Source: Setaria digitata | Taxonomy: Eukaryota > Nematoda > Chromadorea > Rhabditida > Setariidae | DNA length: 64,000 nt | Direction: 5' to 3' | NCBI GenBank assembly: GCA_003640385.1 | Contig: RCAB01000216.1 | Span: 1-64,000 of the forward strand | Part shown: positions 25,001 through 38,400 of the stretch, piece after piece | How positions within the stretch are numbered: position 1 is the stretch's first letter | Layout of the letters: each line of letters opens with the position of its first letter | Made by a program: the position numbers and the translations under genes | Notes under the pieces: model-generated | What the model saw: the letters and a program-made list of their open reading frames with translations, nothing else | Told to the model about the DNA's origin: nothing | Database searches by the model: none

Positions 25001-28000
25001 GTAAGAAACAGTTTGAGGAGCACTTTCCCTCCATATATTCACTTCATTTTAATCTTCCTTAATCCTTAAAAAATTTCTTAAAACTTGTTGAATATTCGTT
25101 ATTGCCATTTTTTCCATTTAGCTGAGGGTCTGCAAAGGTGTTCACTTTAATTCGGCATTCGATATTATAAGATATACAAAGTATCTTGAAAGTGTTGTTA
25201 TTCCTCAGTGCATTTTGTTTGATACCGATCGCTGCTTTCTTTGCGCTGTAGCTAAGGAAACCTGTTATAAGTGTGGTAACAATAGATGCTGCAGCTATTG
25301 TAGCAGCTTTTTATTAGCTACATTATAGTTAGCTTCAGTATCATTATCAGCATCGTTTCTTGTTCGAGTTTTGTGGATTGTCATGCCACGCAAAAGTAAG
25401 TACTGTACAGTTTCAGCTTTTCGTTCAACCCATTCCGCTTCAACTGCATCTGATTGCTATGGTGTCATTGTCTGTTTTCCTTTAGAATGTCTTTTACCTG
25501 CTTAATTAAGGTTTGAAATTTCTGCTAGTTTTTACTGCATGCTTTATATGAGTTGAGTGAACTATTCCGAAACTTCCATTTTATCCTTTTAACTGCTCTT
25601 AGAACACATTCAAAATAAATGGCAGAGAGAATGAGAAATCCAGAAAGAGTAGGGCGAGTAAGCGAACGAGTGTTTATACAACTAGCGTTGTTATTTGATT
25701 GTTTTATATTCTCTCTGATAATTCTCCCTTCTCATTTCTTTCAGACTTTTGTTTTTTCGTACTTTGTACCTTATAAAAGAGCATACACCAACACACAAAT
25801 CTACACATACACATACACGTACACGCACACATTCACCTACCTACCACACGGTTTCTTTTACCGTAGAGAATGGGCATCTGTGCTGTGGATTTGACGTATG
25901 AGAGAGTTTTCGAAGTATTTCTTCTCTCCTCTGTTATCTCTTCACCCTCTGTTACATTCTGCTGAGCAGTGATTTAAACAATGGCGATAAATGCCAGTGA
26001 AATTGCTTGTAACTTTAGCTGGCACTATTTAATCGATATGATAAGGCGAAGCTTAATTTCCGAAGGTCTAGGAATCTTTCAGGAAGCTTATCAATTCATG
26101 CTACATTACTGGACCTTTTTGGTCGGAAATCCACAGTAACATACTTAGACATCCAGCTAAATGAGGAATCTCACCGTTAATTGAAAAAACTACCACTTTC
26201 TCTGCACTTCAGCTACAAGCCAGAAATGCGAAGTTCTCAGCTTTTCAAAATTTATGAAAAGTACTCTACTACATTACTAATACTCCTGTTTACACTTTGT
26301 AATCACTAATGCATTTCATCACCTACTTCGTCTACATTATTTGTCTGGTCGTCAAATTCACGTCTTCTATAGAATTGTCTTGAAAGGTAGGAGAGACCTT
26401 GCTTATTTCCTTCCCTATTTCTGGATTATGGATATTAGTCGAAGTTAGTAGAATGCAGCAGGCCTTTTTTTATCGATTAATAATACTTTTAAAAACCATT
26501 GGCAAGCATTTTCTGCCATAATTATTATTGGTGGTTTGCATTTTCCTGCCTTCCTTCACTACCAGGTATCCGGAAAAGCTTTTGCAGTTATTAACTTAAT
26601 AATCCCCAATCCTTGTAATTCCATTTTACTGTTTTATATTGGGTCTTTTTCAAAAATTTTTTAAAGGCAGGAGAATGATGGAGACTAGTTAAATATGTTA
26701 TAAATAGACTTCAATATTTTATCCCTCTTTGTTCATTTCATTGACATCCACTAAACTGCAAATATTTTTCTGTTTATAATCCTGTTTAAAATTAAAATTA
26801 ACATGTTTCGTTGTTCACCGAATATATTTCGATATGTTAGGAATTTAGTGGGTGTTAGATATCTATACAAGTAGATTCATATGTTCGATATAGTTAGATT
26901 GAACCACAGGCAACGACATAGGTCTGTTTGATGTTTGACCTGAAATTTTTAGAGTTTTGTTCCACCTCATCGTAACTCCCCTCAAATGAGACTCCGTACG
27001 GTTTACAAACTCTGTGCAACTGGCGATGGTTTGCACACAGTTCATAAAACGTTCAGGAAATTTCATTTGAAAGAGATAGAATAGATGCGATTAGGGAATC
27101 TGTGTCATCCAAAAAATGAAAACATGTAGAAAAAGATTGACTTGGATGATTAGGGAAAAACATTATTCGAATGAGTTTTTGACAGAATTGTAGAGTTCGT
27201 AAAATGATTTATATTGAGGATAAATTGAATATTTGCTGCTTTTTCGGGAATTTCGCATGCGTGCTTGACTAGATATGCATATATGGCAAGTCAGAAGTTG
27301 CTCTTACAGGAGAAAGTAAATATGACCAATACTGCTGCTTCTTAAATCGAAATTCATACTTTCTTAGCACTGAAATTCAAAATTTAAACTTTTTAATGTT
27401 TGCTTACAAAAGAAGTTCAGCATTGTACGCATAATGAATATGATCCTTCTGAAAGAAGTTTGTGGTTTGCTTCATTCATAACACTATTTCCGTTTGGTGT
27501 GTTAACTGATTAAACAGACATTAATATGTGTCCTACATTTTGAGGAATTCGTTTTTAAAGATTGTTACGGAATGCATCCATTTAACTAGAAATCTAGAAA
27601 GTAGATGAAAACGTTAGGGAGAGTGAATTACGTCAAGCAGAGAAGTTAAAATAGAATAAGAGGTGAAGGTATCAAAGTTATGAACGGAGTAATTTTTGCA
27701 ACTGTCCGCATGGAGTTCCCTCTCCTTTGTTCGGCGCACGGTCTATTGTGGTAGTAGTGTTTGAAATGTGCATCACGCATGATGTATTAATTTATTAGTT
27801 AATTAAACATTAAGTCAATGAACTCGCGATAAATAGCTCTCTGGTAGCAAATAATCCATTCTAATTCACCTAGAATTAATATCATTAGTCTGCACTTTTT
27901 TCGCACTTTTGTTATCACTGTCAACTAGTGCACGAAGAGTGCATTTCTTTTTTTTTTTTTTTTTGCAATTTTGCTCTCTTTTATGAATATTTTTGCCAAT

Positions 28001-31000
28001 TAACGAAAGGTGCATTCCTCGCTTTTGCACATTTGTACATTTTTGTGTTCATCCCCTTAGTTTGTTAGAATGCATTTAAAAAAATAGTTTCATCACTGTT
28101 TTGCACTTTTCGGGAAAATCAAGAATTGTTCAATGCTGGATTCACTGATTTCACATAAAAACATGTTTATTTCCTATTACACTTATGAGTAGGGCAATTA
28201 GCCGTGATTTCACTGGACATGTCTTAAATCTTGCACTTGAAATATCCACGTGATGCCTTTCAGATATTCCAGACTGACTCATGTTCTTGTCCTAATTTTT
28301 CCTTTTTTTTTTTTTAATGAATTAATAAAAAACCAAAAATTATGCTGTTCTAACTACTCAGAGATCTTAAGTAACTAGCAGTTGTGATCATAGATATGTT
28401 TTATCACATTTATAGGTACTCACAGCAGAATCAAACGACTTTCCCGCACTTACTGCATTTTTGTTTATTTCCATGATTTTTTTTAGCGATGTAAGATTTC
28501 CAAAGTATATCATCATTTAATCCATTCTGCAGGTTTGAATGGCTCGTTTTAATGTTTCCGTGAAGTTATATTTTGAATATCACACAATATTGTTGTCTAT
28601 TTAAAGGAATTTGCAAAGATGCATTCTTTTTACTCTTTCAAAAAATTTCGAAATACTCTTTTTTTTCATTAATTTGTTTGAATATATTATCGACAAATGA
28701 AAAATACAGGAGCATGCATATTTATTCAAAAACTTTGTATTTAGCATTTTTCTTTCCTTAAAATTGCTGTTTTATTCTACATATTTTTTATAGGTAAGTA
28801 ATGGTGTATAGTGATTGTCATAACTCATATATGACGTGTTATTACATTTTTAGTAGAGGGAAAATTTAATCGTTGATCTCAGCATAATCTTTTTTGTTGG
28901 AGATAGATATTTTTTTTAATAATGCTACTTGAATAAACAATTTAGTTTCATTGTGATAACCGATTATTATATTCTCAGGGAAGACCAAGTCTTCTGTACA
29001 ACACAGCTTTCCCTTTCAGAATGATTTTAAAAGATTTGGAAACAGTGGACAAACAACTCAAGAAGGAACCAGATGAACAGAGCGTTGCTTCGGTGGTTAT
29101 TCAACCGCCTGGAGAATCAGGTTCGTTTTCCGGTATTTTGCAGCTCTATTTGCTGAAAAATACAACATCATCATTTCGTAAGAAAAGTTGGGTTTGTACC
29201 ACCTCTTACGGAACTGAAGCTGACCAGACTTACGCTTCCTTCACACGGTTAGAGTGCAGTTTATGTGCATTATAAAGCATATGTAGTGCTAATTTAACAA
29301 CAGGATTTGTTTTCTATAGGTTCTTTTTTTTTTCGAACTGTTGAAAATAAAGCTTCCATGGTGTCACTTTTGTCCATTCGAAACTGTACACCTTGTTGAA
29401 CTGTGCGTTCTGACTAATTTCTCTCTTCCCTACACAGCTTGAATTTATTTGTTTTAAAACATATAATGTAAGTTACGAAACTGCACTGATAGATGATTGC
29501 AGTGGAAACAGCTCGATCACAGATGTCTTTAAGACAGGATCCCAGCGCTCAGTTATCGGAACAGCATGCAATCTCTTCTCGCCTTGAACAAGTTCAGTAT
29601 ATTGCACCTTCTGGTATGTTCCTTTAGACAGGATCCTACCTTTTTAAATTTAGTTCCTGTCAGGTAACATTGACTATTGTAACATTGTAACTTTCATGTG
29701 CGGTGTTAAATCTAAATCCCGATTCAGGCACATTTTCATTGCTGGGATTGCAATGATTGGATAATCTTGAAGCAGGGCAAAGCCATGTCCTATTCTGTTA
29801 AATAAACTAGGAAGATATTACTGGTGATGGCGGGTGAAGGTAGTTGAAATCATCGGAAGCCTTGCTGAATGGGTTAAGTTAACAGTTTGACAACAATATG
29901 ATGTCGTTTAGTAGGTCTAGTTCCAGATTCTTTCTGGGTTGCATATACATGATTATCCAAAGACTTGCTGCATAGAATATTTGATAATTGTGGTCCTACA
30001 GTTTTCTTAGCAGGTAATTCTTTTTCGAGCGGTGGCAATAGTCTATGAATATGGGCAATCATTAGACTTAAAGTGTAGCAACAAATACTTACAGGATTAG
30101 CTCGTCTGCATACAACAAACGGTAACCTAACATTAAATGCAGCAGCATTAACCAGCATGCACAATGTTGGCGCGGCAGGCATGATTGGGCAATATTCACC
30201 AGTTGCTACGGTTGCAGCAGCTGCCGCAGCTGCTGCCGCAGCTGCATCACGAGCAAGTACCAATGCATCAAAAAATGCACAGGTGAAATTGGCCTACGAT
30301 TTTTTTCTTTTTTTTTGTAGTTGTGTGATCTTATTTTCGAACTTCTGTGAACAAAAAGTCGTCTGAAGGTCGTGGTGAGGTGATGAGCAGATGAAATAAA
30401 ATAGCAGTGAAATTGAGCCGAAAATGGAATTAACATATGGAAAACCTAATTTCGGCTATAAAAAAACTAAGAGAGATTATAGTAGTATTCATGGTCAGTC
30501 ATTTGCAGGAACTGGGTCAAACAGCAGGATCATCAGCGGGACCAGTTCCAGGCATGCTGCCGGTAAGCACTGAAGTTTTGGGCCTCAAAACAATGGGCGC
30601 CAGTGGTGATGGTCCACAACAGTATGTGCCATCAAATCAAGGAACTAGTCAAGGTAATAATTCTTACTTGATGATTGATAGCTCTTTGGCAGATTGCAGT
30701 TAAGTTGCCGACTATAATTACTCTTTTCATAAACAGGAGAAGTCTACAAATATCCATCCGTAAATCTAATACAATTAGAAATTTATTGACTGACGTTAAC
30801 AATGCCGGCGATTTAAAACATTCAGCTTAGGTTTCTCAAATACAGCTTTGATGGAAAAGAATAAAACTAGGAATAAGATATGTATAAAGAATAGATTGCA
30901 AAAGAAGGAAATGGTACATTGTCGTTGGATTGTAATACAAAAATTTATGTTTTTTGGATATCTTCCAAGGAATCTATAAACAGTTTTAAAAAGATTAGGG

Positions 31001-31865
31001 TGATTTTATGAATATAAATTATTTTAGTTTTTTGCGATGCATGTAGAATATATGTGAACTTTACTTATATTTTAGAGTCTCAAGAACTTAAGTAAATTTA
31101 AACTAGAATATGTAAAATTGCAGACTGGCAATCCACTGTAATGTCTGGTTATACGTCATCTCCCTCGCCACTCGGTATGGCTGGTGGTAGTCGAACAGCA
31201 ACTGAAAGCGATGATAGTACACGAAAGAGACAAGTACGGCTTTTGAAAAATAGGTAAGCATCGCCTCAATCCCAAAATGATTAGAATGCAGCACGATTCT
31301 TGAAATAGCAGAAACACAAATTAATAAGGCTTTTCCCAGCCGCTCTGAATTGTGCATCAAAAATTTTTTTTGAATGTCATTTTAATAAATTGATTAGAAC
31401 TGCCTCATTATTGAACAGAGTATTTTTTTTCTAATGTGTCACCTCCACTCATGATTCACTTTGCTCCTTAATGAACTGTTTTGTTTTATTCAACTCTGAC
31501 TAGATTGTAGACTTGTGAATCATTTGTTCACAGCTAGCGGTATTTCAGCTGTTGACAATTCCTAACGTTTCATCATTCTCCATTGTAACGAATTTTACAT
31601 TTTTGTGTCGTATTGGACCCATTTAATCTTCTCAGTACAAAAGGAATGTACGATATTTTTAAATGTAGGAAATCCTAAATGCAGTGTCGAATTTTCATTT
31701 TTTGCTTATAGAGAAGCAGCAAAAGAATGCAGGAGGAAGAAAAAGGAATATGTGAAATGCTTAGAAAATCGAGTTGCTGTTTTGGAAAATCAAAACAAAG
31801 CATTAATCGAGGAGTTGAAAACGTTGAAAGAATTATATTGCAGGAAAGAGAAAAGTGAATTATGA
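22093..31865 (+). CDS. crh-1: CREB/ATF bZIP transcription factor (CRH-1 orthologue)
   Basis: CREB binds cAMP response elements and, once phosphorylated in its kinase-inducible domain, recruits CBP. Coding exons: 22054-22146 (start at 22093), 23004-23113, 29020-29120, 29503-29613, 30095-30282, 30509-30653, 31124-31253 and 31712-31865, about 330 residues. REQLNRRPSYR with the PKA-site Ser53, continued across the 5.9 kb intron by MILKDLE, is the KID core. A Gln/Ala/Gly-rich middle includes an 11-alanine run written with mixed GCA, GCT and GCC codons. The C-terminal basic region and leucine zipper (about 268-320) contain KNREAAKECRRKKKEYVKCL and VAVLENQNKALIEEL, nearly identical to vertebrate CREB. 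The first exon is open upstream of its Met, so an earlier start is possible. A likely noncoding leader exon ends at the GTAAGT donor at 21625. A nearer in-frame acceptor (23034) could remove ten residues of exon 2. Identity is very secure; the N-terminus is less so. Confidence 0.94.
23114..29019 (+). other. 5.9 kb CREB intron splitting the KID, with an internal CRE
   Basis: By far the largest intron in the window, interrupting the codon after PSY of the phosphorylation motif. It holds a second full TGACGTCA at 24912-24919, a CT-rich tract at about 24850-24885, a CA-rich tract at about 25790-25845 and many poly-T runs. A short ATG exon with a GTAAGT donor at 25397 could be an alternative leader exon; it does not splice in frame to exon 3. 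I find no other coding exon. Confidence 0.55.
24912..24919. promoter_or_regulatory. Full consensus cAMP response element inside CREB intron
   Basis: TGACGTCA, palindromic, identical to the site at 20536. I noticed no other full copy in the window. A TATAAATA-like sequence follows at about 24975. Binding is inferred from consensus only. Confidence 0.4.
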
Positions 31866-34800
31866 GTATTTGAAACACAAAGGGAAGTTTTATCAATTCT
31901 ATTCCTTGAATTGCGCCCAGATTTTGTTTGCTTCAGGGAATTTTTAATGTTATTTTTCTAATGCGGAATCTTTATATTCAGTTTGTAAAAGTTGTATTAA
32001 TGTAAAATATATCATGGCTTTTGTAATTGTTCACATTGTTTCTTTTAGCATATTTTAAAGTCAGTGAGGAGTTGAAGAGGAAAAGATTTACTTTTTTTTT
32101 TGCATATGCCTTAGATATGTCTAGATCCCGTTGAAGTTTACTCCCAATTTTTGAAATTTAGTATGGAAGAAACTGTTTGCATGAACTTGGATATTTCACT
32201 TGTTGTATATTATCATATGTACTTGGAACCTCTTACATCATTGAACTTCTAATCTAATCCAGTTCATCAAATAATGGATAAATAAGTCGAATAGGCAGTC
32301 ACTGGTTCGCATCTGTCTTTTGGAAATATTAATTTCTATTGAGTGCAGAGGGAAACATTTTCTTTAGTGGTCACATAAGGATATTTTTAATAAAAAAAGT
32401 CATCCTTAGTGTTTAACATTAAATAATTGGGATTATAATTGAAATGTTGAGAATCTTAACTTCCGGCCTGGATAGGGTCTTTCGCAAGCTTGAAAGTTTA
32501 TTTATTATATCACAGTTTTATAACTTTGTTCAGTGGGAAATTGCTTTTTTGCTTCAGATTTCGGTAGAGAAAAGTTTGGAAATGTACGTTGCTTTTCCGG
32601 TCGATTGTTTATTTGGTTATATTTATATTAAGAGTTTGTCTCTTTTGATGTACAATGTTTTCCTTTACCAAATTTCTTTACATTTTGTATGATAATTTTA
32701 CGGCAATGCTAATATCCTCGTTCATTCTTAAAAATCATTTTCTGGACAATCATAAATTGTAGATATCGATAATATCGTGCTTCAGCGCTAAGGTGTTTCT
32801 GGGTAATATAGATTTATGGGATTTTGATAATATCCTTACTCAGTCCATTAAATTCCAGTGTAATATTTTGCATTATATCTCCTTAAGATATTTTTTGGAT
32901 ATGATGTAATGCGGGAACAATAATATATTATGTCGTCATTATTGCGAACTTTTTTTAAGTGATATAATTGGCGCATGAACATAGTATTTTCTTAAATTCA
33001 AGTGTTCAAGCTAATTTCCTGCTGGAATTTAACCATTCATTGCTTAGTTGTTATTGCTGATTGTGTCTAATTATTTTCTTACTCCTATCATTTATAAAAG
33101 AGAGTGTGCGAAGTATTGGTATCTTTAGGAAGTCAGATGAGATGATATAAATCATATGAATAGTATGTAATGGTGTTAAATATGACAGCAGTAGGTGGTG
33201 AGAGATATTGCATAAAATGCAGTAGATGATGAACAATAGCTGACTTGGAAGTTTTTTTTTTTGCTTTTGTAGGCACAGCAATTGAGAACCGTTGAAAAGT
33301 TATCCTAACTTTTGATAAGGAAGGACGAAAGATATTAGCATTTGTAACAATATTGCAATTGCATTTTCTCCAACATATAAAAATGATATTGCGAAGTTTA
33401 GAAGACAGTCAAATTAGCTAACCAGTGGTGCTTTTTTTGGGATGGAGAATTCATAGCTGTGTTGAACACTAGTTCTCATCCCTGTTGAATCATTAGAAAT
33501 TATTCTTATTCATTTTTATAGAATAGCAAAATTTTCCAGCGAACGGTCGTGTTCTGATAAGTAAATTTTTCATTTTTATTGTTTCCGTTATCCCGGGTAG
33601 CTTTCAATCCAACTTTTATTACTAAGAAGAAGGAAATGAATACTGAGTGCAGAGAATTTCATTTTCCTTTTTTTATATTTTTTTAATTTTGCTTGTGTCT
33701 TCGATTTACTTACATTTTCATAAAAGCAGTTTGTGATCCTAAATTTTTATTCAGTTCGCATAGTAGTAGTTTGCTTTAGTAGTGGTTATTGTATAAGTAA
33801 CTGTATATCTTTATACTGCGCTGGAGAAATGGAGAGAGATAATACCATCCATCAAGTTTTTTCTGACAAGTAATTGTAATATGTTGTCTTTTCTGAAATC
33901 TATAAGGGTTGAGTGTGAGATTTCATAATAAATTTTGTAGAGTTTTTCGTAATTTCTTGATATTCTTGCAGAGGTGAGATTTACGACACTAACGGAGAAA
34001 TGGTTGATTGGGGAATTCGAATTTGTTTAGATCTTTGAAATTCTAAGCAACTATTTTCATCTCTTTCAAGTTCTCATATTTCAGTGCTCTTTGTAAAGGT
34101 CATGATTTTTTGCCCCTGTCAATTTTAAGTAGTAATACTTTCCTCTTGTTATGTCTGCTTCCATTTGAGTTATCTTCTGGTCATTCTTTTCTTAGTTCTT
34201 TTGTCAACTTTTGCAGGTATTTGTTCTTCGAAACATATTGCTTGGTAAATAAGACTTTATGGTCTTGCAAGCAATTTACATAGCGTACGAGATTTTTTAC
34301 GTACAGATAAAGTGAAGAAACGTTCGGCGAATAAAATTTCATGCTGAAATGTCCCATTGTTTTGTCCAGCAGTGGCTTTTTGATGCATAATATATATTTA
34401 ATTAGACAAGCAGGAGTCATGTCACCAATTTCATTCTCAAATTATATGAATCAAAAGTTAAAGTTGAATTATGTTGATTTGTTATCGATAAAGTATAAGT
34501 CGAATGTTGCCTCGAGGTTAAAATTGTATTGTAATTACAACACATACGCACTGATGAAAACATGTCATGCTTCCTTTGATTAAGGTATGAATTGCCTAAA
34601 ATGGCACATATAACTTGTTACCAAATTTCTGTTGCCCTTCACCATTTTTTGATATTTCAAATAAGGTGGATAAAGCCTTTTTTTGGTTTTTGGAAAGTTG
34701 AGAAACTGTGAATGCCAGAATTTTTCAGAGGGTTTAAAATTCCTTATTTTATTACGGTGTGGTGGTAATTTGTTTATTTGGGTGGCTGTTGGATGCCATA

Positions 34801-35235
34801 TCACCATTTCTTCAGCTTATACCATCTGCCTGTTAGCTGTTACGGTAAAAGTGAACAGCATTAATCTCGTATTTGAAAGCTGAAAGCTCATCTTTCTGAG
34901 AAAGTGAGCCTTCATGCTTGTGAATGGAATGAAAGCATTGTGACAGAAAAATATTGAAATTTACCAAAAATAACATGCATTATTCAGATCGCGTTCAGTT
35001 TTATATGCAATATTAATGAAATTTGGGTTCACTAACAGTGGAAAGGTTTCATTCTGCTGGTTTGGGTTGGAATTTGGGATGCTAAAACAATCATTTCTAA
35101 AAAAATTTTTGTATCATCATCTTTCGCTGGTTACTCCGCTGTCCCAATTTGCTGCCACAATTAGAATTATTGTATTTCGTTTCTTTTTTACTGCACTTTA
35201 ATAAAATGACAGTTTTGTTCTTTCCATTTTACATC
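31866..35235. other. CREB 3' UTR and intergenic spacer
   Basis: AT-rich sequence without a supportable exon. AATAAA at 32389-32394, about 520 bases after the CREB stop, is the first clear poly(A) signal I see. The rest presumably includes the upstream region of the beta-adaptin gene; no promoter motif stands out. Confidence 0.5.
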
Positions 35236-35241
35236 TTTTAG
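35230..35241 (+). promoter_or_regulatory. Probable spliced-leader acceptor before beta-adaptin
   Basis: TTACATCTTTTAG ends ten bases before the start codon. Such a very short leader after a pyrimidine-AG is typical of nematode trans-spliced mRNAs. A 5' UTR intron would look the same. Confidence 0.5.
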
Positions 35242-35251
35242 GTAATTCGGG

Positions 35252-35367
35252 ATGACTGATTCGAAATATTTTACGACTACCAAAAAAGGTAATTTTTTGT
35301 TTTCAGCAATGTCATCAGGTTCATCGTTTTTAAGTTTTTTCTTCTTTTGGGTTTCATAAACTTTGCT

Positions 35368-35400
<33 letters not shown>

Positions 35401-38400
35401 NNNNNNNNNNNNNNNNNNNNNATATATATATATATTTAAGTTATTACTAATCTCAAAATTCTTGACACCCTGTTATAGTGTTTACGATGAAGTAAAAGAT
35501 CACATTTCATCTTAACATTGAATGGTGCTCTTGTATAATATATAACACTAGAGTATGGGGACAGAATAAGTTGAACCATAGTTTGCTTTGGAATTTCTCT
35601 GAAATGAAAGTAGTTACCATTGCATCCTATAATTGCTGAAATGAAATATGTTTTTATTTGTTTCACAAAGTAAAAGTGAACAGTTGTCGCAAACTCCTCA
35701 TTTGCAGGTGAAATATTTGAACTAAAAAATGAATTGAATTCGGATAAAAAGGAAAAAAAGAGAGAAGCGGTAAAAAAAGTTATTGCAAGCATGACCGTCG
35801 GTAAAGACGTAAGGTACTTCTTTCGAATTAGTTTTTAGTTAATTGAGAGGGAGCAGGTTTCGCAGTAATAATAATCATGTAATAATCATCAAAATATTGG
35901 GTTATTTAATATAAAAGCTTTTGGATTTTTACTAGATAAACAATGCAACTGAGTGTTTTAGTAGATTCCGATGTTGTTATTTTATGCAGTTCAAGTCAAG
36001 TAAGAGGAGTGTGTATCTATAAAATTTCAAAATATGCCCAGGTTTAATTTTTCCAGCGCACTATTTCCGGATGTGGTAAACTGTATGCAAACAGATAATG
36101 TTGAATTGAAGAAACTGGTTTACCTTTATTTAATGAATTATGCCAAAAGTCAACCAGATCTTGCAATTATGGCGGTCAATACTTTCGTAAAAGTTAGTTT
36201 TTTACGTCCTTCCCGAAATTTTCAGTATCATTTTGGAGATAGGACTTTGCAAACGCTTACTGCTGTAGCTTCCGACTGATAGCGTAACTTAGTCGGGGAT
36301 TAACCAGTTAAAAACAGATTTGTCTTTCAGTAGTTTCATCATACCCTCTTTAGTTTCAATTGATATACCAGTTCCATACTGAAGTATAGGGTAAAAGATG
36401 TTGGAACTGCCTAAAGTGTGAAAAATCCATGTAATTTTCAGTTGATTTTACCTTTTGAACAGGAAGAGTAACGCGGACCCTGGGTAAATTGTCTGGGTTG
36501 GAAATGATTTTTCATATCGTTCAAATAACTTCTGAGAAAATATTTTTTTAAGGATTGTGAAGATCCGAATCCGCTGATTCGAGCACTTGCTGTGCGAACG
36601 ATGGGATGTATACGAGTCGATAAAGTGAGCTTTTTCGGACGAAATGTTTTCAAAAATTTTCAGATTTGTGTTAAAAAGTTGTTTGGGACATCTATCCAGT
36701 TTTTAAATCAGAAAATAACTTCAAGGAAAATTTGTCCGTATTTGCACCTTAAAATTCAGATAACGGAATATTTGTGCGAACCGTTGCGTAAATGTATGAA
36801 AGATGAAGATCCATATGTTCGTAAGACTGCAGCAGTTTGTGTAGCAAAACTTCATGATATCAACGCTTCGCTTGTAGAAGATCAAGGATTTGTCGATTTA
36901 CTCAACGATTTATTGAGTGATTCCAATCCCATGGTTAATTATATCTTTGTGTTCTTATAATTGCAGTTCTAAAAATATTTATATCTTCCTTTCCAATGAA
37001 AGCTCTGATATTTCTTACCGTTGGTCAGAAGCTTTTGCCTGGATGTATAATGAGACTTTTTGCATTTTAAGTTTTGAAGGAACGGTCATATAAACTAAAT
37101 TATAGAATTTAGATTTGAGGCAGAGTTATTTTTTGCTTGCTTCTTTCGTTCCATCCCAAGCACCGAAAGTACTGGACTAAAGATATATTATGCACTAGCT
37201 GTCTTCAGAGAGATCCAAATTATAACAAACACTTTGAATTAATTGATCACCAGATTCAAATTCATAGATGACTGTTTCATTTATTTAGAAATCAGCAATT
37301 ACTGTGCTTTACTTCACTGGTACTTTGTGCGAGTTAGTGCATAATGTTTACTTTTCTAGGGTTATTTCAGGTAGTAGCGAATGCGGTAGCAGCATTAACA
37401 GAAATCAACGAGTCACATGTTCTTATCGAGATCAACTCACAGACTGTTAATAAGTTGCTGACAGCACTAAATGAGTGTACTGAGTGGGGACAAGTATTTA
37501 TTCTTGATGCTCTTTCGTCGTATCAGCCAAAAGATGAACGCGAAGCACAAAAGTTTGTTTTGAATTTGCTTCTTGTCTGAAATTTTATTGCAGAAAATTG
37601 AAGTTTTATTCTTCCTACTTAAGTTAATAATTTTTGTAAATAGATTGCTAAAAATTAAGTAGAATTAATATTTTGGAAGTTATGCTTGTTTGTGCGGATA
37701 GGTTAGAGCTTCACTTCCTGAAACTGCTATTATCTTCGTTTAGAACCACTAAAGTTGGTTCCCGTAAATCTAAAAGAAAATTATGCTCTGGCATGTTTTA
37801 GTAGTACGATAAGGCTGATAATGACTTTTTTGCAAAGTTTACGTTACAATTGATATTATTCTATTTATCGCTTTTGTGGAGAACAACATATGGTCTTTTC
37901 AGTTTTGGTAAACAAGTCGAGTCATTTGAGTCGACCATAGGTCATTTCATCTTTGGTCTGTTGAATATTAGGTCTTCATCTGAACATTTTACTTTATCAG
38001 TGATAAATGTGCCAGGTCATTTGCTCCTCTTACATGGAGTCTGGTTTTGCTAGCCGTATGACTCTTATTACGTCACCTTTAGGAATCATCTTTTGATAAA
38101 ATATGATTTGGCTGTGTTCTTTTTTAAGAGATTATGCAGTGAAGAATGAGTTGCAGTAAAAAACAAAATAGTAATATTCACTTTTGCAGCATCTGTGAGC
38201 GTATTAGTCCTCGTTTAGCTCACGCAAATGCGGCCGTTGTCTTGTCAACGGTGAAGGTTCTTATGAAATTAGTGGAGATGTTGCCGGAAAGCTCTGAATT
38301 TATTGGGCAACTGACGAAAAAGCTTGCACCACCGATGGTCACTTTGCTTTCTGCCGAGCCTGAAATTCAATATGTTGCGCTGCGGAATATCAACCTGATA

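Noticed and set aside
25384..25396. ATG mini-exon MPRK with a GTAAGT donor as an alternative coding start of CREB
   Set aside because: Joined to exon 3 it reads straight into a stop, so at best it is a noncoding leader exon.
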